DNA of 58,437 nt from Antarctobacter heliothermus (GTDB taxonomy: Bacteria; Pseudomonadota; Alphaproteobacteria; Rhodobacterales; Rhodobacteraceae): contig NZ_FZON01000027.1 in assembly GCF_900188425.1 (NCBI RefSeq), positions 1-58,437 of the forward strand, read 5' to 3'. Below are positions 42,946 to 53,548 of the stretch, piece by piece (the stretch's first letter is position 1; each line of letters begins with the position of its first letter). Both the position numbers and the translations under genes were made by a program. The notes beneath the pieces were generated by a model, which saw only the letters and a list, made by a program, of their open reading frames with translations, was not told where the DNA came from and made no database searches.

Positions 42946-43362
42946 TCAGGTTGACAGGCCCGGCGCCGGGATCACCTGGACCCCGGATATCCGCCACGCG
43001 CCATCCACCTGCTCCATACGGTATTCCACGATATAGCTTTGGCCGCCGGTGTCCTGAATCAGCACCTGTTGCCACAGGCCGCCGTCGATCTCGCGCAGAG
43101 GACCAAAGCGCACATCCTGCGGACGCCAGACCATCGGATAGCCTTGCTGCACCATCGCGCCAAAATTCTCTGGCGTGCGAAAGGTTCCCCGAATGCCCGG
43201 ACTGGCAAAGCCAAAGGCCGTCACGAAATCATCGCTTTGAAAGGCGTCGATCTGACCCTGAATAATGCCTTGGATCTGCGGGTTGGGCGTCAGGGCGTCC
43301 TGCGCCCGGACCGCCCCGGCAAGGGCGGCCGCCATGGCCAGCCCGATCAATATTTTACGCAT
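42946..43362 (-). CDS. DUF4864-family secreted protein
   Basis: 138 residues; the ATG at 43360-43362 has GAGGAGG. A signal peptide (about 1-20) is followed by the DUF4864 core: IIQGQIDAFQSDDFVTAFGFASPGIRGTFRTPENFGAM, quoted here by position 31-68, then PMVWRPQDVRFG and the C-terminal WRISGVQVIPAP. The family is widespread in Rhodobacteraceae and of unknown function, possibly a SnoaL-like binding fold in the periplasm. It converges with the beta-barrel gene. Confidence 0.85.
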   Translation of the reverse strand: MRKILIGLAMAAALAGAVRAQDALTPNPQIQGIIQGQIDAFQSDDFVTAFGFASPGIRGTFRTPENFGAMVQQGYPMVWRPQDVRFGPLREIDGGLWQQVLIQDTGGQSYIVEYRMEQVDGAWRISGVQVIPAPGLST

Positions 43363-43451
43363 GGTATCCTCCTCGCGGCTTTCCCAGAGGTAGGCCGCGA
43401 GGCGCAACTGTCACAATCACGAAGCGGCGATGCCCAAATCGACCGGGCTTG

Positions 43452-45029
43452 TCAGCCCAGTTTACCCGCCAGCCCTTTTTCGATCAGCGCCACGGTTTCA
43501 TCGACACCGTAGAGCGCGATGAAACCGCCAAATCTCGGTCCCTGGCTCTGACCCAACAGCACCTCGTAGAGCGCCTTGAACCAATCGCGCAGGTTCTCGA
43601 ACTCATGCGCCTTGCCGACGGCAAAGACCATGGATTGCAGCGTTTCGTCATCCGTCGCGCCATCATGCGCCTTCAACTGCGCGGCCAGATCTGTCATCGC
43701 GGCGCGCTCTTTGTCATCCGGTGCGCGGAAGGTCTTGTTCGGCAGAACGAAGTCTTCGCAATACTTCACCGCATATCCTGCCGCCGCATCCAGATCCGGA
43801 TGGGTCTGTGCCGTGGCGTCGGGCGCGTAGCGGCGGATAAAGCCCCACAGCGTGTCCTTGTCGTGGGCCCCTGCCGCGCTGGCAAGGTTCAGCAACATCG
43901 AGAACGGCACAACCATCTTCGATTCCGGCACATCGCCGCCGTGAATGTGCCAGACCGGGTTCGACAATTGCGCCTTTAGATCCTGCGTCGCGTAGGCGCG
44001 CAGCTGCTGGTGGTATTCGTCCATCGCCTTGGGAATGACATCGAAATACATCCGCTTTGCCGTCTTGGGCTTTTGGAACATGAAATAGGACAGAGACTCG
44101 GTCGAGGCATAGGTCAGCCACTCATCGATCGAAATGCCGTTGCCCGACGACTTGGAAATCTTCTGCCCCTTGTCGTCAAGGAACAGCTCATAGGTGAAAT
44201 GCTCGGGCGCCTTTGCCCCCAGCGCCCGGCAGATGCCGTCATAAATCGGCGTATTGGTCGAATGGTCCTTGCCGTACATCTCGAAATCGACACCCAGTGC
44301 CGCCCAGCGTGCGCCAAAGTCCGGCTTCCACTGCAACTTTACGTTGCCGCCGGTGATCGGCAGCGTCCATTCGCGTCCGGTCTCATCGTCAAAGGTGATC
44401 TCGCCCTTTGCCGCATCGACGTTTTTCATCGGGACATACAGCACGCGACCCGTTTCCGGGTGGATCGGCAGGAAGATCGAATAGGTCTGACGACGCTCCT
44501 CGCGCAGCGACTTCAGCATGATCTTCATCACGTCGTCATAGCGTTCCGCGGCCAGCATCAGCGTCGCGTCGAACTGGCCGGTGCGATAGAATTCTGTTGC
44601 CGAATAAAACTCATAGTCGAACCCGAAGGTATCGAGGAACCGCCGCAGCATGGCGTTGTTATGATCGCCAAAGCTGTCGTGTGTGCCAAACGGATCGGGC
44701 ACCGATGTCAGCGGCTTTTGCAGGTGCTCCTGCAACATCTCCTGATTAGGCACATTGCCCGGAACCTTGCGCATCCCGTCCAGATCGTCGGAAAAACAGA
44801 TCAGCCGCGTCGGAATGTCAGACATCGTCTCAAACGCGCGACGGATCATGGTGGTCCGCAGAACCTCACCAAAGGTGCCGATATGCGGCAAACCCGAGGG
44901 ACCATAGCCGGTCTCGAAAAGCACATAACCCTTTTCGGGGGGCGCTTTTTCATACCGTTTCAGGATCCGGCGCGCTTCTTCGAACGGCCAGGCCTTGGCA
45001 CTCATCGCCGCATCGCGCAGATCGGACAT
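43452..45029 (-). CDS. lysS: Lysyl-tRNA synthetase, class I
   Basis: 525 residues; the ATG is at 45027-45029. It has the class I signature HIGT (49-52) and KISKS (290-294), with [16 protein letters not shown] at the active-site entrance. The archaeal-type class I LysRS is used by many alphaproteobacteria in place of the class II enzyme. It charges tRNA-Lys. A promoter lies at 45062-45090. No class II lysS is in the window. Confidence 0.96.
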   Translation of the reverse strand: MSDLRDAAMSAKAWPFEEARRILKRYEKAPPEKGYVLFETGYGPSGLPHIGTFGEVLRTTMIRRAFETMSDIPTRLICFSDDLDGMRKVPGNVPNQEMLQEHLQKPLTSVPDPFGTHDSFGDHNNAMLRRFLDTFGFDYEFYSATEFYRTGQFDATLMLAAERYDDVMKIMLKSLREERRQTYSIFLPIHPETGRVLYVPMKNVDAAKGEITFDDETGREWTLPITGGNVKLQWKPDFGARWAALGVDFEMYGKDHSTNTPIYDGICRALGAKAPEHFTYELFLDDKGQKISKSSGNGISIDEWLTYASTESLSYFMFQKPKTAKRMYFDVIPKAMDEYHQQLRAYATQDLKAQLSNPVWHIHGGDVPESKMVVPFSMLLNLASAAGAHDKDTLWGFIRRYAPDATAQTHPDLDAAAGYAVKYCEDFVLPNKTFRAPDDKERAAMTDLAAQLKAHDGATDDETLQSMVFAVGKAHEFENLRDWFKALYEVLLGQSQGPRFGGFIALYGVDETVALIEKGLAGKLG

Positions 45030-45061
45030 TTCGGTTCTCCTTGGGGAAATGTTGCGCGCGC

Positions 45062-45090
45062 TTCCTATTGCTCCTTGGGGTCTGCGTCAA
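45062..45090 (-). promoter_or_regulatory. Sigma-70-type promoter of lysS
   Basis: On the - strand, TTGACG (45090-45085), a 17-base spacer and TAGGAA (45067-45062) sit about 33 bases before the lysS ATG. Confidence 0.55.
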
Positions 45091-45130
45091 TAAATTGCGC
45101 TGCATCGCCGCAAACAACCCGAGGCCCAAA

Positions 45131-45553
45131 ATGACCGATGACACCCAACCGCTCAGCCCGCAGGATTGCCTTGTGGCGCTGATGATCGCCGTCTCGGCCT
45201 CGGACGAGAACGTCCGCACCGCCGAGTTGATCAAGATCGAAAGCGCCGTGAACATGCTGCCGATCTTTGCCGACTACGATGCCGACCGGGTCCGCACCAT
45301 GTCCAGCTTAATTTTCGAACTGTTCGATCAGGAAGACGGACTTGATGCGCTGTTCGGGCTGATCCGCGACAACCTGCCCGAACGACTGTTCGAGACGGCA
45401 TATGCGCTGGCCTGTGACGTGGCCGCCGCCGACGGCACGCTGCGCGAAGCAGAACTGCGCCTGCTCGAAGAGATTCGCTATGAGCTCAATCTTGATCGCC
45501 TGCACGCCGCCGCAATCGAACGTGGCGCCCGCGCGCGGCACCTTCAGCCCTGA
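45131..45553 (+). CDS. TerB-family protein
   Basis: 140 residues, all alpha. The pattern DCLVALMIAVSASDENVRTAELIKIESAVNMLP (about 11-44) and the second half LACDVAAADGTLREAELRLLEEI (about 92-114) match the TerB fold, with the acidic A(S)DE/AADG sites likely to bind divalent metals. Despite its name, most such proteins have no shown role in tellurite resistance. It is divergent from lysS with 101 bases between the starts. Confidence 0.82.
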   Translation: MTDDTQPLSPQDCLVALMIAVSASDENVRTAELIKIESAVNMLPIFADYDADRVRTMSSLIFELFDQEDGLDALFGLIRDNLPERLFETAYALACDVAAADGTLREAELRLLEEIRYELNLDRLHAAAIERGARARHLQP

Positions 45554-45659
45554 CGAAGCAGGGTTTGGCTGAAACTCTCATCAAACCGTTGCATAAATCC
45601 CATATCCGAAAAGCTTGTTTTCCTTGGAATCCGCAAGGTCGGGAATCCCCGACTGACCG

Positions 45660-45671
45660 GCGGTTAACCGC
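45660..45671. promoter_or_regulatory. 12-bp perfect palindrome upstream of the L,D-transpeptidase gene
   Basis: GCGGTTAACCGC lies between a CTGACC (-35-like) and TAGGGT (-10-like) pair spaced 17 bases apart. It sits where a repressor would block the promoter. It also contains a TTAACC sequence similar to a CtrA half-site. Confidence 0.4.
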
Positions 45672-45734
45672 GTAGTAGGGTCCCTTCAGGCATTTTTTTG
45701 CCGAAGCTGCCAAGCTTGTTACCTGGAGGGACAT

Positions 45735-46163
45735 ATGAATCGTTTTTACGCTGCCGCGCTTGCCGTGGCCCTACTCTGTCTGACCCCATTGATGTCCATG
45801 GCCGCGCCACTTGTGGCCAAGGTTGATGTATCAACTCAGACAATGACCGTGATCTACAACGGTCAGGTCGCCTATCGCTGGCCCGTGTCCACCGCCCGCA
45901 ATGGCAAGATTACGCCGCGCGGCCAGTGGAACGCCTATTGGCTGTCCAAGCATCACCGGTCCAGCATCTACAACAACGCGCCGATGCCTTTCGCCATCTT
46001 CTACAACGGGGATTATGCGATCCACGGCACCGATCAGATCAGTCGCCTTGGCCGTCCCGCCTCTGCTGGCTGTGTGCGCCTGCATCCCGAACATGCGGCC
46101 CTGCTGTTCAAGCTGACCCAGCAAGTCGGCAAAAAGAACATGAAGGTCGTGATCGACAACTGA
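45735..46163 (+). CDS. L,D-transpeptidase (YkuD domain)
   Basis: 142 residues with the ribosome site GGAGGGA. A signal peptide (about 1-23) precedes a minimal YkuD domain. His97 in YAIHGTD and catalytic Cys113 in RPASAGCVRL complete the active site. It makes 3-3 cross-links in peptidoglycan or attaches a protein to it, in the periplasm. It has no peptidoglycan-binding module. A bidirectional terminator follows, and the neighbour dacB also acts on peptidoglycan. Confidence 0.92.
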   Translation: MNRFYAAALAVALLCLTPLMSMAAPLVAKVDVSTQTMTVIYNGQVAYRWPVSTARNGKITPRGQWNAYWLSKHHRSSIYNNAPMPFAIFYNGDYAIHGTDQISRLGRPASAGCVRLHPEHAALLFKLTQQVGKKNMKVVIDN

Positions 46164-46200
46164 GTTTTGTCCCGGCAGCTTGGCGCTGCCCGTCAGACCA

Positions 46201-46231
46201 AAGGCCCCGTACCCATTACGGGGCCTTTTTC
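46201..46231. terminator. Bidirectional rho-independent terminator
   Basis: AAAGGCCCCGTA (46201-46212) pairs perfectly with TACGGGGCCTTT (46218-46229), loop CCCAT, followed by TT. The A-run on one side and T-run on the other serve both the L,D-transpeptidase gene and the converging dacB gene. Confidence 0.88.
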
Positions 46232-46255
46232 ATGCCTGCATCCCGTGTCTGCGTC

Positions 46256-47767
46256 TCAGGCCGGATCGCTTTCGTACAGCACGCCCCAACGTTCGATCAG
46301 TCCCTGTTGCAGGATCTTTGCACGGCTGTTCCAACTGCGCCCGCCATCGGGCCGTTCACGCTGCGCCTTGGTCAGGGCGTCGCGGCGCGGCAAGTCGGTG
46401 GCAAAGATTGCAAAGACCAGTTCGGTGCCATCCGGCAGGTCGATGAACCCGGCCAACCCGCTGACAAAGTTCAATGTCCCGGTCTTTGCCCGCACCTTGA
46501 CCGGGTGATCCTCAACCACGGCATACGAGTCGTCGCGCATCGGAATATCCTTGAGCAGCGGCTTGATCCCCATGGTCATCCGCAAGGCGCGCAGGCATCC
46601 CATCATTTCACGCGCGCTGATCCGGCTTTGATCGCCCAGCCCGGAATGGTCGACTAGCGCAAGGCCCGACACTCCCAGCCGTGTTTGCGCCCAGACGTTC
46701 ATCTCGGCCGCGGAGGCCGCCAGCGAGGCAGGAACGACGCCGGTCCGCTTGACCGTCGCCGCAAGGCCCACCGCCTCTGCCGTCAGGTTGGTCGACCATT
46801 TCAGCATGTCGCGCAGGATGATCCGCAAGGGCTGGCTGTCATGGCTGGCCAGCACCTCGCCCGCAGGCAGTGCCGCGGCAGTTTTGGCACCACTGACGCG
46901 CACGCCATTGGCCGCCAGCATGGTTTGAAAAACCTCACCGGCATAGGATTCGGGTTTCTTGACCGGCAGCCAGCGTGCGCCGCCATCGCCCAGCGCACCA
47001 CGCGCCACGGTCCAGTTGTCGCGCCCGCCCGCGTCCTCATAGGTATAGACTGGAAGGCTGCGATCAATCAGCGCCATGCGCGCCATCAGCACATCAGGCC
47101 GATGTGCGCTGGATCGTGCCTGCATCGTGACTGCATAATCCGCCCCGGCGCGGCGCCATTCGAAATGCACCCGGTTATAGTTCAGGTTCAGACCCGACAC
47201 CGAGGGATTATAGCCCACATGATCCGGCTGGCTGGCGTCTATCCCGGGCAGTGACGGCAGCGCCCCGCCCCAGACCTTTAGCCCACCTGTCACGCCGGTC
47301 ACGCCCGCCGCGCTGACCGCCTTGGCCAGATCGGCCAGCGCGTCGGTGTCCAGCGTCGGATCGCCGCCGCCCGCCAGCACCAGATCCCCCTGAACAACAC
47401 CGTCCGTCACCGGGCCGGTGGCGATCACGCGGGTGACAAAGTGATGCGCCGGTCCCAGCACGTCCAGCGCATAGCCAGCGGTCAACGCCTTGGCCACGCT
47501 GGCCGGAGGCAGGTCCACATCCGGGGAATGTGTCTCCAGCAATTCGCCGTTCTGCAACCGGGCCACGGCAAAACTGACGTCGCCGTCCAGCGCCGCGCGT
47601 TCAATCAGCGCCTCGGCGGGGGGCTGTACCCGTTTGCGGAAATCATCTGCCCGCGCCACCGGGCGCAAGGAGGTGTCCGGCGCGCGCGCCCAGCCGGGCA
47701 ACGCCCCGCCTAGCGCCAGCCCGGCAGTCCCTCCCATGAAGGCACGTCTGGAAAAGCCTTTCGTCAT
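46256..47767 (-). CDS. dacB: D-alanyl-D-alanine carboxypeptidase/endopeptidase (PBP4, DacB type)
   Basis: 503 residues. The N-terminus has a twin-arginine signal (SRRAFMGGTAGLALGGAL). Active-site motifs of class C low-mass PBPs are Ser90-Val-Ala-Lys93, Ser325-Thr-Asn327 and Lys428-Thr-Gly430. A large insertion between the first two motifs is typical of DacB. It trims peptide stems and cuts cross-links in the periplasm. The gene follows nadD after 58 bases on the same strand. Confidence 0.92.
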   Translation of the reverse strand: MTKGFSRRAFMGGTAGLALGGALPGWARAPDTSLRPVARADDFRKRVQPPAEALIERAALDGDVSFAVARLQNGELLETHSPDVDLPPASVAKALTAGYALDVLGPAHHFVTRVIATGPVTDGVVQGDLVLAGGGDPTLDTDALADLAKAVSAAGVTGVTGGLKVWGGALPSLPGIDASQPDHVGYNPSVSGLNLNYNRVHFEWRRAGADYAVTMQARSSAHRPDVLMARMALIDRSLPVYTYEDAGGRDNWTVARGALGDGGARWLPVKKPESYAGEVFQTMLAANGVRVSGAKTAAALPAGEVLASHDSQPLRIILRDMLKWSTNLTAEAVGLAATVKRTGVVPASLAASAAEMNVWAQTRLGVSGLALVDHSGLGDQSRISAREMMGCLRALRMTMGIKPLLKDIPMRDDSYAVVEDHPVKVRAKTGTLNFVSGLAGFIDLPDGTELVFAIFATDLPRRDALTKAQRERPDGGRSWNSRAKILQQGLIERWGVLYESDPA

Positions 47768-47825
47768 GCGCGTGATCTAAGCGAATCCCGCACCTGCGGG
47801 CAACTGACAACTGGACCGCAGCAGT

Positions 47826-48446
47826 TCACGATTTGCGCCCTGTTGCCCAGCGGCCCATGGCCCGGATCGCGCTGGAGCTGACGTCCATCATCGGGATGTT
47901 CACAAAACACCAGGCGGGTGCGTCGGCCGCGCCCAGCAAATGCGACGCCCCTGCCGGGATGCGTGCCGCCCGAAATATCCGCGCCGCGGGCGAACTGCGC
48001 GCGGCGATCCGCAAACCCGGGCGCGCCAGAACTCCCACCGGCACTGTCCTCAGAATGTCCTTCCAGTCTTCCCAAAGGTGAAACTGCGCAAGATTGTCTG
48101 CCCCCATCAACCAAACAAACTGAACGTCGCGGAACTGCTGTTGCAGGCTGGCCAGAGTTTGCGCCGTGTAGCGTGTGCCTAACCGCGCCTCAAAATCGCT
48201 GATCCGGATGCGCGGGTGATCCACCAGCGCACCAGCCGCCGCCATCCGGTCCGCCAGGGGTGCCGGAGGATTGGGTTTCAGCGGATTCCCGGGACTGATC
48301 AACCAGACAACAAGATCCAGATCAAACCGCTTCAGGGCCTCCCGTGACAAATGCAGATGGCCCTCGTGAGGCGGATCGAACGACCCGCCCAGCAGCCCGA
48401 CCCGCGCGCCCCTTGGTAGGGCAGCACCGCCCAGACATCTGCCCAT
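47826..48446 (-). CDS. nadD: Nicotinate-nucleotide adenylyltransferase
   Basis: 206 residues from the ATG at 48444-48446; an ATG six codons upstream (48464) is the alternative. The nucleotidyltransferase motif [17 protein letters not shown] is near the N-terminus, [11 protein letters not shown] follows, and the C-terminal ISSSAIR-like motif reads [10 protein letters not shown]. It makes deamido-NAD from nicotinate mononucleotide and ATP. It is divergent from ettA. Confidence 0.93.
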   Translation of the reverse strand: MGRCLGGAALPRGARVGLLGGSFDPPHEGHLHLSREALKRFDLDLVVWLISPGNPLKPNPPAPLADRMAAAGALVDHPRIRISDFEARLGTRYTAQTLASLQQQFRDVQFVWLMGADNLAQFHLWEDWKDILRTVPVGVLARPGLRIAARSSPAARIFRAARIPAGASHLLGAADAPAWCFVNIPMMDVSSSAIRAMGRWATGRKS

Positions 48447-48628
48447 TTCTGTTCCGTGATCCATCTCTGGTGGCACGCGGCGCCCCTCCTGCGTCCCAAG
48501 CAACGCGCCCCCGATACGCGCTTGGGGTCGCCTCCGCAAGAATACCGCGCGCGCCCGCCTCTGATTGCACCTGTCCCGGCAACGCGGTACTCCGTGCCGA
48601 ACAACGCACAAGCGCGCAGGAGCGGATC

Positions 48629-50284
<1,656 letters not shown>

Positions 50285-50312
50285 ACGCCCGTATTCAATG
50301 CGGCAACGGGGT

Positions 50313-50338
50313 GGGCGGATGTCTTTGGAGGTCCGCCC
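50313..50338. terminator. Hairpin between converging ettA and the 105-residue gene
   Basis: GGGCGGA (50313-50319) pairs with TCCGCCC (50332-50338) across a 12-base loop. There is no strong T-run, so it is only a probable terminator. Confidence 0.5.
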
Positions 50339-50347
50339 CTTCGTCCT

Positions 50348-50665
50348 TCAGACGGAAGCAAAACAACCCAGCGCCGGGCCGTGTACGCCGATATCCAGCG
50401 GGCCGAAGACGCTGTCCACACACAGGCTGAAATAGCCTGCCGTCGGCATGAACAGGACCGAATAGTCGCCGTCAGACCGGGTCACGCTGTAGCAGATCCC
50501 TGTCAGTCCACCGCTGAAATTCACCGTGATGGGCCGGGGGCGCCGGACCCGTAGGCGGGCGAAGTCTTCCAGCAGCAGACGATCCCCACGCCCCCGCACC
50601 GCAAAGCCCGCCAGTTCGCCGTCCACCAGACGGGTCACCCGGGCCGCAAGATCCTCAAATGTCAT
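50348..50665 (-). CDS. Hypothetical protein
   Basis: 105 residues from the ATG at 50663-50665, five bases past the stop of the upstream transporter gene. The sequence is soluble with mixed strands, for example FAVRGRGDRLLLEDFARL, ITVNFSGGLTGICYSVTRSDG and YFSLCVDSVFGPLDIGVHG. Two Cys residues in those segments are notable. No family is recognised. The start is not well supported (weak ribosome site), but coupling to the upstream gene is likely. Confidence 0.55.
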   Translation of the reverse strand: MTFEDLAARVTRLVDGELAGFAVRGRGDRLLLEDFARLRVRRPRPITVNFSGGLTGICYSVTRSDGDYSVLFMPTAGYFSLCVDSVFGPLDIGVHGPALGCFASV

Positions 50666-50670
50666 GGGGC

Positions 50671-51438
50671 TCAGAGTAAGGCCCGGCGTACAAGGTTCAA
50701 GCCCGCGACCAGCAACACCAGCAGCGTCGCACGGCGAAACGCCTTTTGGTCGATCCGGTCCTGCCCCTGCTTGCCGATCCACATGCCCACCAAGGCCGGA
50801 GGCAACAGCAGCACTGACAGCCAGACCGTCTTGGTGTTCAGTACGCCCGATCCGATATGCGCCAGCGTCAACGCCACCGCGCCCAGTCCATAGATCACAC
50901 CCTGCACACGCATCTGCTCACGCTTTTCGGTGCCCAGTGCGGTCAGATAGGCCACCGTCGGGGGGCCCCAGATGCCGGAAAATCCGCCGATGAACCCGGC
51001 GAAGGCCCCAACTCCGATCTCCAGCCCCCGATGACCGCTATCCGCCACCCGTGGCTGCCAGCCCGCCAGTTGCAGGATCGCAAAGACGATGATCGGCCCG
51101 CCGATCATCAACAAAAGGACCTGGGTCGGAACAACGGCCACCAGCTGCGCCGACAACAGCAACATGACAAAGGCAATCCCCAGAAACAGGCGGAAACGCC
51201 GCACGGATTGCATGGCCGCCTGCGGCCCTTGCGCCAAGGCCTGGACACCATTGGCCAACAGGGTCGGCACGATCAATCCGGCCAGTGCCAGTTCAGGCGC
51301 AATCAAGCTGCCCAGCCCGGACACAAGGACCATCGGCATGGCAAATCCGACAAGCCCCTTGATAACGCCCGAGAGAACCGCAATTCCAACGGCACAAAGC
51401 AGGATAAATGGAGAAAGTTCAGCAAGGATTCCGGGCAT
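50671..51438 (-). CDS. TauE/SafE-family membrane transporter (second, short type)
   Basis: 255 residues with about eight helices. The first repeat reads GVIKGLVGFAMPMVL (about 24-38), where the usual GxxGxGGG is altered to GLVGFAMP, and the second reads GAFAGFIGGFSGIWGPPTVAYL (about 148-169). It is a distant relative of the TauE protein at 30381 and of a different subfamily. It may export a sulfur-containing or other small anion. It is divergent from mcd with a 240-base gap containing a notable inverted repeat. Confidence 0.85.
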   Translation of the reverse strand: MPGILAELSPFILLCAVGIAVLSGVIKGLVGFAMPMVLVSGLGSLIAPELALAGLIVPTLLANGVQALAQGPQAAMQSVRRFRLFLGIAFVMLLLSAQLVAVVPTQVLLLMIGGPIIVFAILQLAGWQPRVADSGHRGLEIGVGAFAGFIGGFSGIWGPPTVAYLTALGTEKREQMRVQGVIYGLGAVALTLAHIGSGVLNTKTVWLSVLLLPPALVGMWIGKQGQDRIDQKAFRRATLLVLLVAGLNLVRRALL

Positions 51439-51486
51439 GATTTACGTCATAGCATATGACCAAACGACTGCACGTCGAATCTTTTA

Positions 51487-51534
51487 CGCGCAACAAATGA
51501 ACAACAAAGTATGTCTTTACGTATTTTTGTTGCG
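51487..51534. promoter_or_regulatory. Inverted repeat upstream of mcd
   Basis: GCGCAACAAA (51487-51496) and TTTGTTGCGC (51525-51534) form a perfect 10-bp inverted repeat with a 28-base spacer, followed by the small dyad ACTT-GCA-AAGT (51538-51548). This is in the divergent region and is a good operator candidate for mcd, the transporter gene, or both. Confidence 0.45.
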
Positions 51535-51677
51535 CTGCACTTGCAAAGTAGCTAGGACCATTGAGACTGCAGAACCGGGCTCACCCCAAGACGTTCCGCA
51601 CCGAAAAAAGAGACGCGCTCTGGTCCCGTTCCGGGCCGCCATGACAAGGCCAGCGCACCAAGAAAGGACCTGATTTG

Positions 51678-53363
51678 ATGGCACATGATGGACAAGACCT
51701 GACACTCGACAGCGTGATTCTGCCGGATCTTCTGACACTTACCGGCGCGGCCGTCGCCCCTGTCGAGGCAATTCTGGAAACCGCCCGAGGCCATGTGCGC
51801 GATAGGGTCATGGCCGATGGCCGCGTTTCCGGCGCGCTGGTCGAGCAAAACCAGTTCGCCGCGCACGGGCTGGCCTGGCTGGCGACCTATGTCGAATCGT
51901 TGCGGCAGATGCAGCATTGGGCCACGACCCTGAACGGCGAAGGCAGCTTTGGTGAGGTCGAACAGCTGTTGCACCAGATCGCCTTTGGCGAGTACCTGTC
52001 GCAGATCCACGGCGGCATCCAGATGAACCAGGGCGAGATCGTACGCCTTGCGGACATGGGCCTGAATCAGGACGAACGCCGCGTCATGCTGACCGCCGAG
52101 GTCGAGCATCTCATGCAACACGGCAACAACCCCGGCGCCCGTGCCCGCCTTGTGGAATTGATGCAGGAACGCCGCGCCGAGGTGACGGTGGGGCGTACTG
52201 GCCTTGATGAAGAACTGGAAATGATCCGCGATCAGTTCCGCCGCTACGCCGTCGAGCGGGTTGAGCCATATGCGCACGAATGGCACCTCAAGGATGAGCT
52301 GATCCCGATGGAAATCATCGAGGAATTGGCAGAGATGGGCGTCTTTGGCCTGACCATCCCGGAGGAGTTTGGCGGTCTGGGACTGTCCAAGGCCTCGATG
52401 TGCGTGGTCTCAGAGGAATTGTCGCGCGGCTATATCGGTGTCGGCTCTCTGGGAACCCGCTCCGAGATTGCCGCCGAACTGGTCATCGCGGGCGGCACGC
52501 AGGCGCAAAAGGAAAAATGGCTGCCCCGTCTCGCCAGCGGAGAGACCCTGCCAACAGCCGTCTTTACAGAACCTAACACCGGCTCTGACCTTGGCGCGCT
52601 GCGGACCCGTGCGGTCAAAGATGAGAACGGCGACTATCGTGTCACCGGCAACAAGACATGGATCACCCACGCCGCCCGCACGCACATCATGACGCTGCTG
52701 GCGCGCACCGACACCTCGACCGACAACTACAAGGGTCTGTCGATGTTCATTGCCGAAAAGACCGCCGGCACCGATGCGGACCCGTTTCCCACCGAGGGTA
52801 TGACCGGCGGTGAAATCGAGGTGCTGGGCTATCGCGGCATGAAGGAATACGAACTGGCTTTTGACAACTTCAAGGTCAAGGGTGAGAACCTGCTGGGCGG
52901 TGAGGAAGGCAACGGCTTCAAACAGTTGATGGAGACGTTCGAATCCGCCCGCATCCAGACCGCCGCCCGGGCCATCGGCGTGGCGCAGTCGGCGTTGGAC
53001 GTGGGCATGCAATACGCCATCGACCGCAAGCAGTTCGGCAAATCTCTGATCGACTTTCCGCGCGTGTCCGGCAAGCTGGCGATGATGGCGGTGGAAATCA
53101 TGATCGCGCGCCAATTGACCTATTTTTCGGCCCGCGAAAAGGACGAGGGCCGTCGTTGTGACCTTGAGGCTGGCATGGCCAAGCTGTTGGGCGCGCGCGT
53201 GGCCTGGGCCAATGCGGACAACGCGTTGCAGATCCACGGTGGCAACGGCTTTGCGCTGGAATACAGCATCAGCCGCATCCTCTGCGATGCCCGTATCCTG
53301 AACATCTTTGAGGGTGCAGCAGAGATTCAGGCACAGGTGATCGCGCGCCGCCTGCTGGCCTGA
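51678..53363 (+). CDS. mcd: (2S)-methylsuccinyl-CoA dehydrogenase (ethylmalonyl-CoA pathway)
   Basis: 561 residues from the ATG at 51678 with AAAGGA upstream. It is an acyl-CoA dehydrogenase with an extra N-terminal helical domain of about 175 residues, the hallmark of Mcd. The FAD-enzyme core begins near ELEMIRDQFRRYAVERV; further blocks are AVFTEPNTGSDLGALRTRA, KTWITHAAR, DRKQFGKSLIDFPRVSG and the C-terminal QIHGGNGFALEYSISRI with IFEGAAEIQ. It oxidises (2S)-methylsuccinyl-CoA to mesaconyl-CoA during growth on acetate-generating substrates. The other pathway genes (ccr, ecm, mch) are not in this window. Confidence 0.9.
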   Translation: MAHDGQDLTLDSVILPDLLTLTGAAVAPVEAILETARGHVRDRVMADGRVSGALVEQNQFAAHGLAWLATYVESLRQMQHWATTLNGEGSFGEVEQLLHQIAFGEYLSQIHGGIQMNQGEIVRLADMGLNQDERRVMLTAEVEHLMQHGNNPGARARLVELMQERRAEVTVGRTGLDEELEMIRDQFRRYAVERVEPYAHEWHLKDELIPMEIIEELAEMGVFGLTIPEEFGGLGLSKASMCVVSEELSRGYIGVGSLGTRSEIAAELVIAGGTQAQKEKWLPRLASGETLPTAVFTEPNTGSDLGALRTRAVKDENGDYRVTGNKTWITHAARTHIMTLLARTDTSTDNYKGLSMFIAEKTAGTDADPFPTEGMTGGEIEVLGYRGMKEYELAFDNFKVKGENLLGGEEGNGFKQLMETFESARIQTAARAIGVAQSALDVGMQYAIDRKQFGKSLIDFPRVSGKLAMMAVEIMIARQLTYFSAREKDEGRRCDLEAGMAKLLGARVAWANADNALQIHGGNGFALEYSISRILCDARILNIFEGAAEIQAQVIARRLLA

Positions 53364-53386
53364 ACGCGGACACCAGACCGGGACAA

Positions 53387-53414
53387 GGCCTCGCCATTTG
53401 GCGGGGCCCTTTTT
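53387..53414 (+). terminator. Rho-independent terminator after mcd
   Basis: GGCCTCGCC (53387-53395) pairs with GGCGGGGCC (53400-53408, one G-U) around ATTT, followed by CTTTTT. It starts 24 bases after the mcd stop. Confidence 0.85.
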
Positions 53415-53464
53415 CGTTCATCGCTGGCCCCTTGTGCAGCCGGTGATGACCAAGGGGCAGTCCG

Positions 53465-53548
53465 ATGCCGAAGCTGATCCTGATCAAGGCAGGCTATTCA
53501 CCGACGTGTTTTGAAGCCGACGAACACAACATCGGAGCCGATCCATGA
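53465..53548 (+). CDS. 27-residue ORF overlapping the AhpD-like gene
   Basis: A 27-codon ORF beginning MPKLILIKAGYSPTCF with AAGGGG upstream. Its TGA overlaps the ATG of the next gene as ATGA (53545-53548). The peptide has ordinary amino-acid composition, one Cys, and no low-complexity run. It could be a real microprotein or a translated leader that couples to the AhpD-like gene. Confidence 0.45.
   Translation: MPKLILIKAGYSPTCFEADEHNIGADP

Noticed and set aside
51487-51534. Miniature relative of the edge IS near mcd
   Set aside because: The arms share 10 bp with the IS ends, but their orientation is reversed relative to a transposable unit, so resemblance is probably chance or an operator.
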